Origin: CAYSQW01 sp964433135
Lineage (GTDB): Bacteria; Acidobacteriota; Aminicenantia; Aminicenantales; Aminicenantaceae
Reading direction: 5' to 3'
Assembly (NCBI GenBank): GCA_964433135.1
Contig: CAYSQW010000004.1
Coordinates: 59,382 to 123,381, forward strand
DNA: 64,000 nucleotides
Part shown: positions 35,597 to 43,623 of the stretch, piece by piece
Layout: each line of letters begins with the position of its first letter
Position numbering within the stretch: the stretch's first letter is position 1
The notes under the pieces: model-generated
Told to the model about the DNA's origin: nothing
What the model saw: the letters and a program-made list of their open reading frames with translations, nothing else
The model's database searches: none
Position numbers and translations under genes: made by a program

Positions 35597-35851
35597 TTAA
35601 TTGGATTGCTTCTCTGACTTTGAAGCTTTATGTAAGAGAGATTGTACCGTTTCAGAAACTCGCGCTCCTTGACCCACCCAATAGTCGGCTTTTTCCTTAT
35701 CGATTTTGATTTCGGGCGGATCCTGCAACGGATTATAATACCCGATAATATCCTTGGCTTTACTTTCTCTCGGCCTCCGCGAATCCGTTACGACAATGCG
35801 ATAGAATGGCCTCTTTTTTGCTCCGAGTCTGGTCAGTCGAATTGATATCAT
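35597..35851 (-). CDS. rpsP: 30S ribosomal protein S16
   Basis: The protein is 84 residues from MISIRLTRLGAKKRPFYRIVV, the canonical S16 start. YNPLQDPPEIKIDKEKADYWVGQGARVSETVQSLL follows in pieces and covers the family. S16 binds 16S rRNA early in 30S assembly. The open frame continues upstream to 35914, but that extension has no S16 homology, so the start at 35851 is used. The ffh stop lies about 70 bases upstream. Confidence 0.96.
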   Translation of the reverse strand: MISIRLTRLGAKKRPFYRIVVTDSRRPRESKAKDIIGYYNPLQDPPEIKIDKEKADYWVGQGARVSETVQSLLHKASKSEKQSN

Positions 35852-35920
35852 TTTCTTCCACGCTCTTAATCTGGGATAAAGGGACATGATATAGTAAAAG
35901 GAAGCATAAGTCAACTGCTT

Positions 35921-37252
35921 CTAATGAGATAAAGGGAATGAAGAGAGAAGCTTCTGGAAAGTCGATTTCTTCATCATTCGCCTCATTTCAAAAAATTGCT
36001 TCAGAAGCTGGTTGACTTCCGAAACCGGCCGTCCGCTGCCCCGCGCGATGCGTTTTCTACGACTTCCGTCTATGATTTTGGGATTTTCCCGCTCGCCGGG
36101 CGTCATGGAATCGATAATGGCTTCGTAATAAGCCAGCTTTTTATCATCTATATTCATCTTGGAAATATTCTTGAACATTCCGCCGGAAGGAAGGGAGCTC
36201 ATAATGGAGGAAAGAGATCCCATCTTCTTGATCTGTTCAAGCTGCTTCTTGAAATCCTGCAGTGAAAACTCCTGTTTTCGCAGCTTGCGGGTCATCTCTT
36301 CCGCTTCCTGGAGATCCGTTTCCCGCTCCGCTTTTTCAATCAAACTCAGGACGTCTCCCATCCCCATGATCCTGGAGGCCATGCGGTCCGGGTGAAAAAG
36401 TTCCAGATTATCCAACTTTTCTCCGGTTCCGATGAATTTTATCGATTTGCCGGTAACCGAGACGATCGACAACGCCGCTCCGCCCCGGGCATCCCCATCC
36501 AGTTTCGTTAGAATAACCGAGGTTAATCCGATTTTCTCCTCAAACAACTGAGCACTTTTTACGGCGTCCTGTCCGGTCATGGCATCACCCACATATATGA
36601 TTTCATGCGGTTTCAACGTTTCCTTCACCATCCTCAGTTCCCGCATCAAATCTTCATCGATATGAAGCCGACCCGCCGTATCGACGATCAAAGGATCGTG
36701 TCCATGTGTACGGGCGTAGCGGAGCACTTCTTTGAGAGCCCGTTGGGGAGCCGCCGTTTGTTCCGGAGAAAGCTCGAAAAAAGCCTGCCCCAACTGCCGT
36801 GAGATTATCTTCAGCTGATCCTGTGCGGCCGGTCGTTTTACATCAAAAGAGACCGACAGTGGTTTCTTCCCTTGTGCAGCCACCAATTTAGCAAGTTTCC
36901 CGCAGGTTGTGGTTTTTCCCGAGCCCTGAAGTCCCACCAGCATGAACACTGAAAAAGGGGATCCGGAAAATTCGAGTTTCCGTGAAGTCTGCCCCAGGAT
37001 ATCCGCAAGTTCATCTCGTATGATTTTGATCACCTGCTGGGCGGGCGTCAAGCTTTGCAGGACTTTCTCATTCAAGGCTTTTTCTTTGATCTTTGCCTCA
37101 AATTCCTTTACCACGCGGTAGTTCACATCCGCTTCCAGAAAGGCCATGCGCATCATTTTCAGCGCTTCGCCCATATTTTTTTCGGATATCTTTCCTTCAC
37201 CACGAAGGAATTTCACGACCGCCTGGAGACGACCCGACAATTGATCCAGCAT
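35921..37252 (-). CDS. ffh: Signal recognition particle protein Ffh (SRP54)
   Basis: Ffh targets membrane proteins to FtsY and SecYEG co-translationally. The 443 residues have the N helical bundle, the G domain with GLQGSGKT at 107-114, DVKRPAAQDQL, DTAGRLHID, TKLDGDARGG (about 250) and the closing FIGTGEKLDNLE. The methionine-rich M domain (about 300-430) contains the RNA-binding SRRKRIARGSGRPVSEVN. Length is standard. An AAGGA site precedes the ATG. It heads the rpsP-khpA-rimM-trmD-rplS-rnhB run, a widespread gene order. Confidence 0.97.
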   Translation of the reverse strand: MLDQLSGRLQAVVKFLRGEGKISEKNMGEALKMMRMAFLEADVNYRVVKEFEAKIKEKALNEKVLQSLTPAQQVIKIIRDELADILGQTSRKLEFSGSPFSVFMLVGLQGSGKTTTCGKLAKLVAAQGKKPLSVSFDVKRPAAQDQLKIISRQLGQAFFELSPEQTAAPQRALKEVLRYARTHGHDPLIVDTAGRLHIDEDLMRELRMVKETLKPHEIIYVGDAMTGQDAVKSAQLFEEKIGLTSVILTKLDGDARGGAALSIVSVTGKSIKFIGTGEKLDNLELFHPDRMASRIMGMGDVLSLIEKAERETDLQEAEEMTRKLRKQEFSLQDFKKQLEQIKKMGSLSSIMSSLPSGGMFKNISKMNIDDKKLAYYEAIIDSMTPGERENPKIIDGSRRKRIARGSGRPVSEVNQLLKQFFEMRRMMKKSTFQKLLSSFPLSH

Positions 37253-37391
37253 CTATCGATGTCCTTGTTCTTTGATGAGATTGCGCGGATAAATCCACAA
37301 AAGGAGATAATACCCCAGAAAGTCGGAAAGTTCAAACCTCCTCCGGCGTCATTTGATCAGAAGCGAAGCCTTCTTGAGGCCAAGCATAACC

Positions 37392-37420
37392 TTGACATTT
37401 ATTTTGATAACGTCTAATGT
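37392..37420 (+). promoter_or_regulatory. sigma-70 promoter of accB-accC
   Basis: TTGACA, 17 bases, TAATGT. The predicted start near 37427 gives a leader of about 60 bases before a GGGAGG site and the accB ATG. Confidence 0.65.
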
Positions 37421-37486
37421 ATACCTGCTTTTTCGTGAGCATCAAGGTAGGAACCGGAGAGAGGCTTTCACTGGGAGGACAGGCAG

Positions 37487-37954
37487 ATGAAATCAAAAAT
37501 TGATTACAAAGAACTCACCCGCCTCATTGAGCTTCTTGAAGAAAAGAACCTCTCGCATTTCGAACTCGAATATCAAGGGCTGCACATCTCAATCAGTCGG
37601 GGACATCCTCAATCGGCCGTTCAAATCGCCATGCCAGCACAACCGTTGGAGACGCCCTTGAAGCCGGAAGCTCCGGCACCGACGTCTCAAGCCAATCCCG
37701 AAGAGAACGACAATCTTCATTATGTCACTTCCCCGATGGTTGGGACGTTCTACAGAGCGCCCGATCCCTCGGCACCGCCTTTTGTAAAGATCGGCGAGCC
37801 GGCGATCAAGAATAAGACCCTCTGCATCATAGAAGCGATGAAACTGATGAATGAAGTGGAATCCGATGTCGATGGAACCGTGGAAAAAATTTTCATCAAA
37901 AACGGGAAACCCGTAGAATACGGCCAGAAGCTTTTTGCTATCAAGCCCAACTGA
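37487..37954 (+). CDS. accB: Biotin carboxyl carrier protein of acetyl-CoA carboxylase
   Basis: AccB carries biotin between biotin carboxylase and carboxyltransferase in the first step of fatty-acid synthesis. The 155 residues have the N-terminal dimer part (KIDYKELTRLIELLEEKNLSHFELEYQGLHISI, in pieces), a Pro/Ala linker (about 50-75) and the biotinyl domain. The target lysine is Lys119 in CIIEAMKLMNEVESD, and the thumb sequence SPMVGTFYRAPDPSAPPF is present. It is followed by accC after 3 bases. accA and accD are not in the window. Confidence 0.96.
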   Translation: MKSKIDYKELTRLIELLEEKNLSHFELEYQGLHISISRGHPQSAVQIAMPAQPLETPLKPEAPAPTSQANPEENDNLHYVTSPMVGTFYRAPDPSAPPFVKIGEPAIKNKTLCIIEAMKLMNEVESDVDGTVEKIFIKNGKPVEYGQKLFAIKPN

Positions 37955-37957
37955 AGA

Positions 37958-39319
37958 ATGCCTATGTTTTCAAAAATTCTTATTGCCAATCGTGGCGAAA
38001 TCGCCCTTCGCATCATCAGATCCGCTCGGGAAATGGGAATCAAGACCGTAGCGGTATACTCGGAGCCGGATCGCACTTCACTGCATACCATACTGGCCGA
38101 TGAAAAAATCTGCATCGGCCCCGGAAAAGCTTCCGAGAGTTATCTGAACATCCCGAATCTTCTCAGCGCGGCGAAAATAAGCCATGCCGAAGCCATACAT
38201 CCCGGCTACGGTTTCCTTGCCGAGAACCCCCGTTTCGCCGAGATTTGCATGACCGAAGGATTCAATTTCATCGGCCCCCCGGCTGAAATCATAAGATTGA
38301 TGGGAGACAAAGACAGGGCGCGTCAGGAGATGAAGAAAGCGAAGCTTCCGGTCATACCCGGCAGCGATACAATCATTGAAGACCTCGATGAAGCCGCGAA
38401 GGTAGCCCAAAAAATCGGCTATCCGATCATCTTCAAAGCCGCCTCCGGAGGAGGAGGCAAGGGGATGCGCATTGTCCGCACCAGAGCCCAACTGGAAGAC
38501 CAATTTTCCATCGCGCAAAACGAAGCCAAAGCGGCCTTCGGTGATGCATCCCTGTATATCGAAAAATTCATCCAGGATGCCCATCATATCGAAATCCAGA
38601 TTTTGGGAGATGCCAAAGGCAAGGTTTTGGCCTTGGTGGAAAGGGAGTGTTCCGTCCAGAGAAAACACCAGAAGGTTCTCGAAGAAACTCCCTCTCCTTT
38701 CCTTGATGAAAAACTCCGCCGGAAAATCATGAAAGCCGCCCAGGATGCCGCCCACACCATCGGTTATCAGAACGTAGGGACCTTTGAATTTCTGGTCGAC
38801 CACCAGAAAAAGTTCTATTTCATGGAAGCCAATACAAGGATTCAAGTCGAACATCCCATCACGGAGATGATTTACGGAATCGACCTGATCAAAGAGCAGA
38901 TCAAATTAGCCGCCGGCGAGGATCTCTCGGAGCTGGACGACATCAAGATGAAGGGCCACAGCATCGAATGCCGGATTAATGCCGAAGATTCCGAGACCTT
39001 TATCCCCTCCCCCGGAAAAATCGATTTCCTGGTTTTGCCGGGAGGACAGGGAATCCGCGTCGACTCGGCGGCATACGGAGGGTGGGACATTCCCTCCGAT
39101 TATGACTCCATGATTGCCAAGATCGTGGCTTATGCGCCTACCCGACAGGAAGCGATCCGGAAGATTCAGGCGGCCATTGAAATGACAACGATCGTGGGCG
39201 TTAAAACCAATATCCCGCTTCATCTCGGCATCCTTGCCAATTCAGATTTCGTCAAAGGAAATTACACAATCCAGTTCATGGATGGATTTCTGGCAAAAAC
39301 CCTCCCTCCGAAATCTTGA
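37958..39319 (+). CDS. accC: Biotin carboxylase subunit of acetyl-CoA carboxylase
   Basis: The 453-residue ATP-grasp enzyme carboxylates biotin on AccB. It opens with FSKILIANRGEIALRIIRSA and has EAIHPGYGFLAEN at about 71-83, the glycine-rich ATP loop KAASGGGGKGMRIV at about 157-170, the ERECSVQRKHQK region and EANTRIQVEHPITE at about 293-306. The size matches stand-alone AccC rather than pyruvate or propionyl carboxylases, and the adjacent accB confirms the role. The ATG at 37964 is an alternative start two codons in. Confidence 0.96.
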   Translation: MPMFSKILIANRGEIALRIIRSAREMGIKTVAVYSEPDRTSLHTILADEKICIGPGKASESYLNIPNLLSAAKISHAEAIHPGYGFLAENPRFAEICMTEGFNFIGPPAEIIRLMGDKDRARQEMKKAKLPVIPGSDTIIEDLDEAAKVAQKIGYPIIFKAASGGGGKGMRIVRTRAQLEDQFSIAQNEAKAAFGDASLYIEKFIQDAHHIEIQILGDAKGKVLALVERECSVQRKHQKVLEETPSPFLDEKLRRKIMKAAQDAAHTIGYQNVGTFEFLVDHQKKFYFMEANTRIQVEHPITEMIYGIDLIKEQIKLAAGEDLSELDDIKMKGHSIECRINAEDSETFIPSPGKIDFLVLPGGQGIRVDSAAYGGWDIPSDYDSMIAKIVAYAPTRQEAIRKIQAAIEMTTIVGVKTNIPLHLGILANSDFVKGNYTIQFMDGFLAKTLPPKS

Positions 39320-39347
39320 TTAAAAGGGGATATCCGGATAAGGCATC

Positions 39348-39875
39348 TTAAGGTTGAAGCCTGATCTCAACGGAAAATTTTCCTTCGTTATCTCCGACAA
39401 GGTTCTCGTTAACACCCAGGAACAGATGTCCCGTCAGCGGCATTCTAACGGTATTTTCGGAACCTATATAAAAATATTCGACTAATTCGTTACGGATTTC
39501 CTCTCCGGTCTTTTCGTCTATCTCCAAAGAGATCAACTGAACGACACTGCCGATAAGAGCTCCGATATTCTTGTCGCGGATGGGCTGTTGAACCGTTCTG
39601 AGATCATATCCGTCCGGACCGCAGTATGCCATGGGGTTTCCACGCTGGAGCGAGATACCTCCCTCACTCCGGAATGTGAGTTCCTCTCCTTCACGAACAT
39701 CCAATCCGGTATCCGTCCAGGCCGTCTCGCTGGCTACGCTGACCTGAATCCACCTTGCCTGATCGCCGACCCCGCGGTCGGCGTCTCCGAACACCGGAAT
39801 CATCAAGCAAAGCATTCCGATTCCCCTGAAAAGTGTTCCGAACACTCCCAGCCCTTGGCTTTCAATCCGTTTCAT
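39348..39875 (-). CDS. Exported lectin-like (PA-IL/LecA-type fold) protein
   Basis: The 175-residue protein has a signal peptide (about 10-31). The beta domain shows the pattern of the galactose-lectin PA-IL family: WTDTGLDVREGEELTFRSEGG in pieces, CGPDG, then GALIGSVVQLISLEI, VRMPLTGHLFLGVNENLVGDNEG and FSVEIRL. In PA-IL the equivalents of the two loops GPDG and N-E-N...D-N bind calcium and sugar; here NENLVGDN keeps most of those side chains. It is probably periplasmic or surface-located and may bind carbohydrate. I chose the ATG at 39875 with a GGCGGA site. It follows the inositol phosphatase gene by 36 bases on the same strand. Confidence 0.7.
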   Translation of the reverse strand: MKRIESQGLGVFGTLFRGIGMLCLMIPVFGDADRGVGDQARWIQVSVASETAWTDTGLDVREGEELTFRSEGGISLQRGNPMAYCGPDGYDLRTVQQPIRDKNIGALIGSVVQLISLEIDEKTGEEIRNELVEYFYIGSENTVRMPLTGHLFLGVNENLVGDNEGKFSVEIRLQP

Positions 39876-39911
39876 TTTTCCGCCTCTGCACATGATCTCC
39901 CCGCCCCCTGC

Positions 39912-40706
39912 TCACACGACCGGATATCTCCCCCTCCGCAGGACATCTTCCATTTGATTGTGTATCACTCCGTTCGATGCCAGGGCTTCCGCGCCGAAAA
40001 CGTCGAAGGGACCGTTTCGAAAATCCGTTATCCGCCCCCCGGCTTCCGATACGATCAACGACCCCGCCGCGACATCCCACGGATGAAGCTTCAATTCCCA
40101 AAATCCGTCAAAACGCCCGCAGGCGAGATAACACAAATCCAGAGCGGCCGAGCCACAGCGCCGGATCGCCTGAGCGCGAACCGCAAAATTCACAAAATGA
40201 TCAAGATTGTTCACTTCGCTGTCCCTGATATCATAGGGAAATCCTGTAGCAAGCAGACTCTTTCCCAATTCCGCAGTGGATGACACACGAATTCGCTTCC
40301 CGTTCAAATAAGCTCCTTCTCCGCGGATTGCGGAAAATTCTTCTTCACGCATCGGATCATAAACGAGCCCCACCACGATATCCCGGCGGTACTCCAGAGC
40401 TATCGACACACAGTATATGGGAAATCCATGGGCGAAATTGGTGGTTCCGTCAATAGGATCGACGATCCAACGGAATTCACTCCCCTGTCTCAAGTCTTCG
40501 TCTTCTTCAGCCAAAATATCATGTTCCGGAAAACAAGCGGAAAGGTGACCGAGGATAATATTCTGGGACCGCTTATCGAAATTCGTCACCAAGTCGATGG
40601 GGCTTTTAAAACGAATATCCCGGGATTCTTCCCCGCTGCCGCGCAGCATCACTCCGGCCTCCTGCGCCGCCCGGCTCGCCGCCATTAGAAAATCTTCATA
40701 GTTCAC
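39912..40706 (-). CDS. suhB: Inositol-1-monophosphatase family protein (SuhB-like)
   Basis: The 264-residue Mg2+-dependent phosphatase has the two family motifs WIVDPIDGTTNFAHG (about 90-104) and WDVAAGSLIVSEAGGRITD (about 212-230). The Glu of motif EEDEDL and the LAxGxxD-like DLCYLACGRFDGF are also present. Such proteins hydrolyse inositol or sugar monophosphates; SuhB of Escherichia coli also works in rRNA antitermination. The start is GTG at 40706. There is no Shine-Dalgarno, and a strong -10 box ends 9 bases upstream, so the mRNA is probably leaderless. Confidence 0.9.
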   Translation of the reverse strand: MNYEDFLMAASRAAQEAGVMLRGSGEESRDIRFKSPIDLVTNFDKRSQNIILGHLSACFPEHDILAEEDEDLRQGSEFRWIVDPIDGTTNFAHGFPIYCVSIALEYRRDIVVGLVYDPMREEEFSAIRGEGAYLNGKRIRVSSTAELGKSLLATGFPYDIRDSEVNNLDHFVNFAVRAQAIRRCGSAALDLCYLACGRFDGFWELKLHPWDVAAGSLIVSEAGGRITDFRNGPFDVFGAEALASNGVIHNQMEDVLRRGRYPVV

Positions 40707-40715
40707 AATTCATTT

Positions 40716-40744
40716 ATATTAACAACTCTTGGTCCCGTAGGCAA
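40716..40744 (-). promoter_or_regulatory. sigma-70 promoter of the inositol phosphatase gene
   Basis: TTGCCT, 17 bases, TAATAT on the minus strand. Nine bases separate the -10 box from the GTG at 40706, so the transcript starts within about 3 bases of the start codon. Confidence 0.65.
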
Positions 40745-40895
40745 CCGCTTTCCCCCCCCTCACAAACCCGCCGACTTGCATGAGAATTCCTTCTTTCTCG
40801 GGAGGGCGTCTCGAGCGGAGTCCCGGTTCCCGCCCCTAAACCTTTTGCCTTTTACCCCGTAGTATAATATGATCTTCGTAATCCCGAGGAAAAAA

Positions 40896-42116
40896 ATGAA
40901 CGCACAAAAAAGTGGAAGCAAGAAAAAAGTCATCATCATTCTGGCCGGCATCATTTTTGTAGCCCTGATCGTGATCTTCAACCTTCAAGCGCAGAGAGAA
41001 AAAGCCATCAAGGTCACGATCGAAAAAGTGAAGACACAAGACCTGGCTTCCCTCGTTTCCGCTTCGGGCGAGGTCAAACCGAAAAAAAACGTCGAGATCA
41101 GCGCCCATGTCTCCGGCCGAATCGTCAAGATCGGCGTGGTTGAAGGGGAGCAGGTGAAAGCCGGAGATTTTCTGCTTAAATTGGATTCCATCCAGTATGA
41201 AGCGAACGCCGAGCGCGACCGCGCCTCCATCCGGTCCTTTCGCGCGGATCTTATCCGGGCGGAAGCCCAGCTGAAAAAAGATGAAAATTTTTACCTTCGC
41301 CAGCGAAAACTTTACGACGAAGAGTTGATCTCCCGGGGAGAGATGGAAGATGCCAACGCTCAGTACGATATCGCCAAGGCCAGCCATGAAGCGATCATGT
41401 ATCAGATCAAACAAGCGGAAGCTTCTCTGCAAAGCACTCTGGACATGCTGAATAAAACCACATACCACTCCCCCATCGATGGGGTCATCACCAGCCTGAG
41501 AGTCGAAGAAGGCGAAATCGCCATGATCGGAACGATGAACAATCCTGGAACCGTTCTCATGACCATCGCGGATCTGTCCATCATGGAAGTGGAAGTCGAA
41601 GTGGACGAGACGGACGTCATCGGCTTGGAATTGGGACAGGAAGCCGATGTGCGCATCGATGCCCTTCCCGATCAGGTTATAAGGGGAAGTCTGACTGAGA
41701 TCGGCAGCTCGGCACTGCAGAAAGTCACCACTTCCCAGGAATCAAAAGACTTTAAAGCCGTCATTACTCTGATCGAACCGCCGCAGAGCTTGAAGCCCGG
41801 GCTGTCCGCTTCCGCCGATATCATCACGGCCGAGAAAAAGGCCGTCACCGTCATTCCCATTTCCGCCATGATCATAAAGGAAGACGAAGACGACGAGGCT
41901 CAAGAAAATACCCCACGGGAAGGCGTCTATGTGGTTGAGGACAACCGAACGAAATTCCAACCGGTGGAAAAAGGGATTATGGGAGATCTGCTGATCGAGA
42001 TCACATCCGGGCTGAAAGACGGGCAGGAGGTGGTATCCGGACCTTACAGCGCGCTTCGGATCCTCAAGGACGATGCTCTGATCAAGCGAGACAAATCCAA
42101 GGACGAAGAAAAATGA
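40896..42116 (+). CDS. HlyD/MacA-type periplasmic adaptor subunit
   Basis: The 406-residue protein has an N-terminal TM (about 10-28), a beta-barrel and lipoyl half (VSASGEVKPKKNVEISAHVSGRIVKIGVVEGEQV in pieces), an alpha-hairpin (about 95-190) and a membrane-proximal domain. It would bridge an inner-membrane ABC exporter to an outer-membrane channel, as MacA does. A perfect TATAAT at 40863-40868 ends exactly before an upstream ATG at 40869, so that ATG cannot be transcribed; the ATG at 40896 with CGAGG is the start. It overlaps the ATPase gene as ATGA. Confidence 0.88.
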   Translation: MNAQKSGSKKKVIIILAGIIFVALIVIFNLQAQREKAIKVTIEKVKTQDLASLVSASGEVKPKKNVEISAHVSGRIVKIGVVEGEQVKAGDFLLKLDSIQYEANAERDRASIRSFRADLIRAEAQLKKDENFYLRQRKLYDEELISRGEMEDANAQYDIAKASHEAIMYQIKQAEASLQSTLDMLNKTTYHSPIDGVITSLRVEEGEIAMIGTMNNPGTVLMTIADLSIMEVEVEVDETDVIGLELGQEADVRIDALPDQVIRGSLTEIGSSALQKVTTSQESKDFKAVITLIEPPQSLKPGLSASADIITAEKKAVTVIPISAMIIKEDEDDEAQENTPREGVYVVEDNRTKFQPVEKGIMGDLLIEITSGLKDGQEVVSGPYSALRILKDDALIKRDKSKDEEK

Positions 42117-42814
42117 GCCTGAAAAACGGCAAGCTCATCTCCACAAAACAGCTCTGGAAGATCTACCGGCTGGGCTCTCTGGATGTGGAAGCGCTGAGAG
42201 GTGTCGATATAGACATCGCCCGCAACGAATTCGTTGCCATCATGGGACCTTCCGGTTCGGGAAAATCCACCCTCATGAACCTTATCGGATGCCTCGACAC
42301 ACCGACTCGCGGAGAGTACACCTTGAACGGAAAACGGGTCAGCTCGCTGACGGAGAACGAACTGGCGCACATCCGAAACAGCGAAATCGGATTCGTATTC
42401 CAAGTATTCAATCTGCTGCCCCGAGCCTCGGCGTTTCATAACGTCGAGCTCCCCATGATCTACAAAGGAGCCTCCAAACGCGAGCGGGATATCCGCACCC
42501 GCAACGCCTTGGAGATGGTTGAAATCGACCATCGGATGACTCATCGGCCCTCGGAACTCTCCGGAGGAGAAAGACAGCGCGTCGCCATCGCCCGGGCTCT
42601 GGTTAACGATCCCTCCATCTTGCTGGCGGACGAGCCAACGGGGAACCTCGACTCCAAGACCGGAAACGAAATTCTCAAATTATTCCAGAAAATACATGCC
42701 CAGGGAAATACGATCGTTATGGTGACTCACGATATGGATGTCGCTCAACTTGCCCAAAGAATCATCTTCGTGCGCGACGGTCAAATTGAAAGAGACGAAA
42801 GGAAAGGAGCCTAG
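42113..42814 (+). CDS. ABC transporter ATP-binding protein (MacB/LolD type)
   Basis: The 233-residue ATPase has Walker A GPSGSGKS at 45-52, a Q-loop (VFQVFNLLPRASAFHNVELP), the signature LSGGERQRVAIARAL, Walker B ILLADEPTGNLDS and the H-loop MVTHDMDVAQ. The FNLLPRASAFHNVELPMIY segment is typical of the MacB/LolD/FtsE group. That group couples to FtsX-type permeases for mechanotransmission rather than drug pumping through the membrane. It overlaps the adaptor gene. The gene after it encodes a Yip1 protein, not the expected permease. Confidence 0.93.
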   Translation: MSLKNGKLISTKQLWKIYRLGSLDVEALRGVDIDIARNEFVAIMGPSGSGKSTLMNLIGCLDTPTRGEYTLNGKRVSSLTENELAHIRNSEIGFVFQVFNLLPRASAFHNVELPMIYKGASKRERDIRTRNALEMVEIDHRMTHRPSELSGGERQRVAIARALVNDPSILLADEPTGNLDSKTGNEILKLFQKIHAQGNTIVMVTHDMDVAQLAQRIIFVRDGQIERDERKGA

Positions 42815-42817
42815 ACC

Positions 42818-43525
42818 ATGAATTTTCTCCAACGGTTCTTCGGAATCTTTTTCAATCCAAAAGACACGTTCAAAGCTCTTTCGGAAAAACCCTTATGGCG
42901 GGATACATTGATCGTTCTACTACTTTTCGTCATTCTGTTTCAATTCGTGATCGCTCCTTACTCCCAGCAGGACAATCTCCAGATCATGAGGAACAATGTA
43001 AAAATGCGCGAACAGATGGGAGAACAGCAGTTCAACCGAATGCTCGATCGCATAGAGAATCCGAGCCCGACTTCCGTTCTCATCCGGACCGTAGTGTTGA
43101 ATCCGTTGACTCTCTTGATCGGTTTTTTGTTGGCCTCCCTCATCCTATTCGGCATGTCCCGCATGGTTTCCACGGAGGGCAAATACATGCAGGTTTTTTC
43201 CGCTTATCTGCATGCCAATCTCATCGAAAAAATCCTCGGCTATTCCATCCGCCTGCTGCTGACGCTGGTTCGAAAATCTTTTCTACAAACCACAACCAGC
43301 ATGGCGCTTTTCTTCCCGCGCCTTGAAATCACGTCCCCCGCTTTCGTGGTTTTGAGCCAGATCGATTTCTTTCAGCTGTGGATGTTCGGCGTCTTCGGCT
43401 ATGCCCTCTCGTCGATATTCAAGATCAGCATCAAAAAGGCTCTCTTTATTTCCTTCCTTTTCTGGCTTTTAAAAGGAGCCGTCTACGTGGCCATCGGTCT
43501 GATCAGCTTACGGTATATGACTTAA
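42818..43525 (+). CDS. Yip1-family membrane protein
   Basis: The 235-residue protein begins with a short amphipathic part of the Yip1 type (FFGIFFNPKDTFKALSEKPLWRDTLIV in pieces). About five TM helices follow (22-42, 88-110, 122-140, 170-190 and 200-230). This is the Yip1/YIF1 domain layout. It has no ABC-permease or FtsX signature. It follows the ATPase gene by 3 bases, so it is in the same operon. The bacterial family has no agreed function; a role as membrane partner of the adaptor/ATPase pair is inference. Confidence 0.72.
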   Translation: MNFLQRFFGIFFNPKDTFKALSEKPLWRDTLIVLLLFVILFQFVIAPYSQQDNLQIMRNNVKMREQMGEQQFNRMLDRIENPSPTSVLIRTVVLNPLTLLIGFLLASLILFGMSRMVSTEGKYMQVFSAYLHANLIEKILGYSIRLLLTLVRKSFLQTTTSMALFFPRLEITSPAFVVLSQIDFFQLWMFGVFGYALSSIFKISIKKALFISFLFWLLKGAVYVAIGLISLRYMT

Positions 43526-43588
43526 ATCTGAATCAGACGGATACGCAAGAACCCGAATTCTCCGGTTGTCGTAGGCATCCTCTATTCT

Positions 43589-43617
43589 TTGTGTTTTTCC
43601 GGAGAATACGATAAAGT
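43589..43617 (+). promoter_or_regulatory. Probable sigma-70 promoter of the DUF4388 gene
   Basis: TTGTGT, 17 bases, TAAAGT, with only 6 bases to the ATG at 43624 and no Shine-Dalgarno at a usable distance. The predicted start coincides with the ATG. Confidence 0.5.
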
Positions 43618-43623
43618 ATATCC

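Noticed and set aside
40869..40895. ATG at 40869 as the start of the periplasmic adaptor
   Set aside because: A perfect TATAAT ends at 40868, so the ATG would lie upstream of the transcription start; the ATG at 40896 has a ribosome site.
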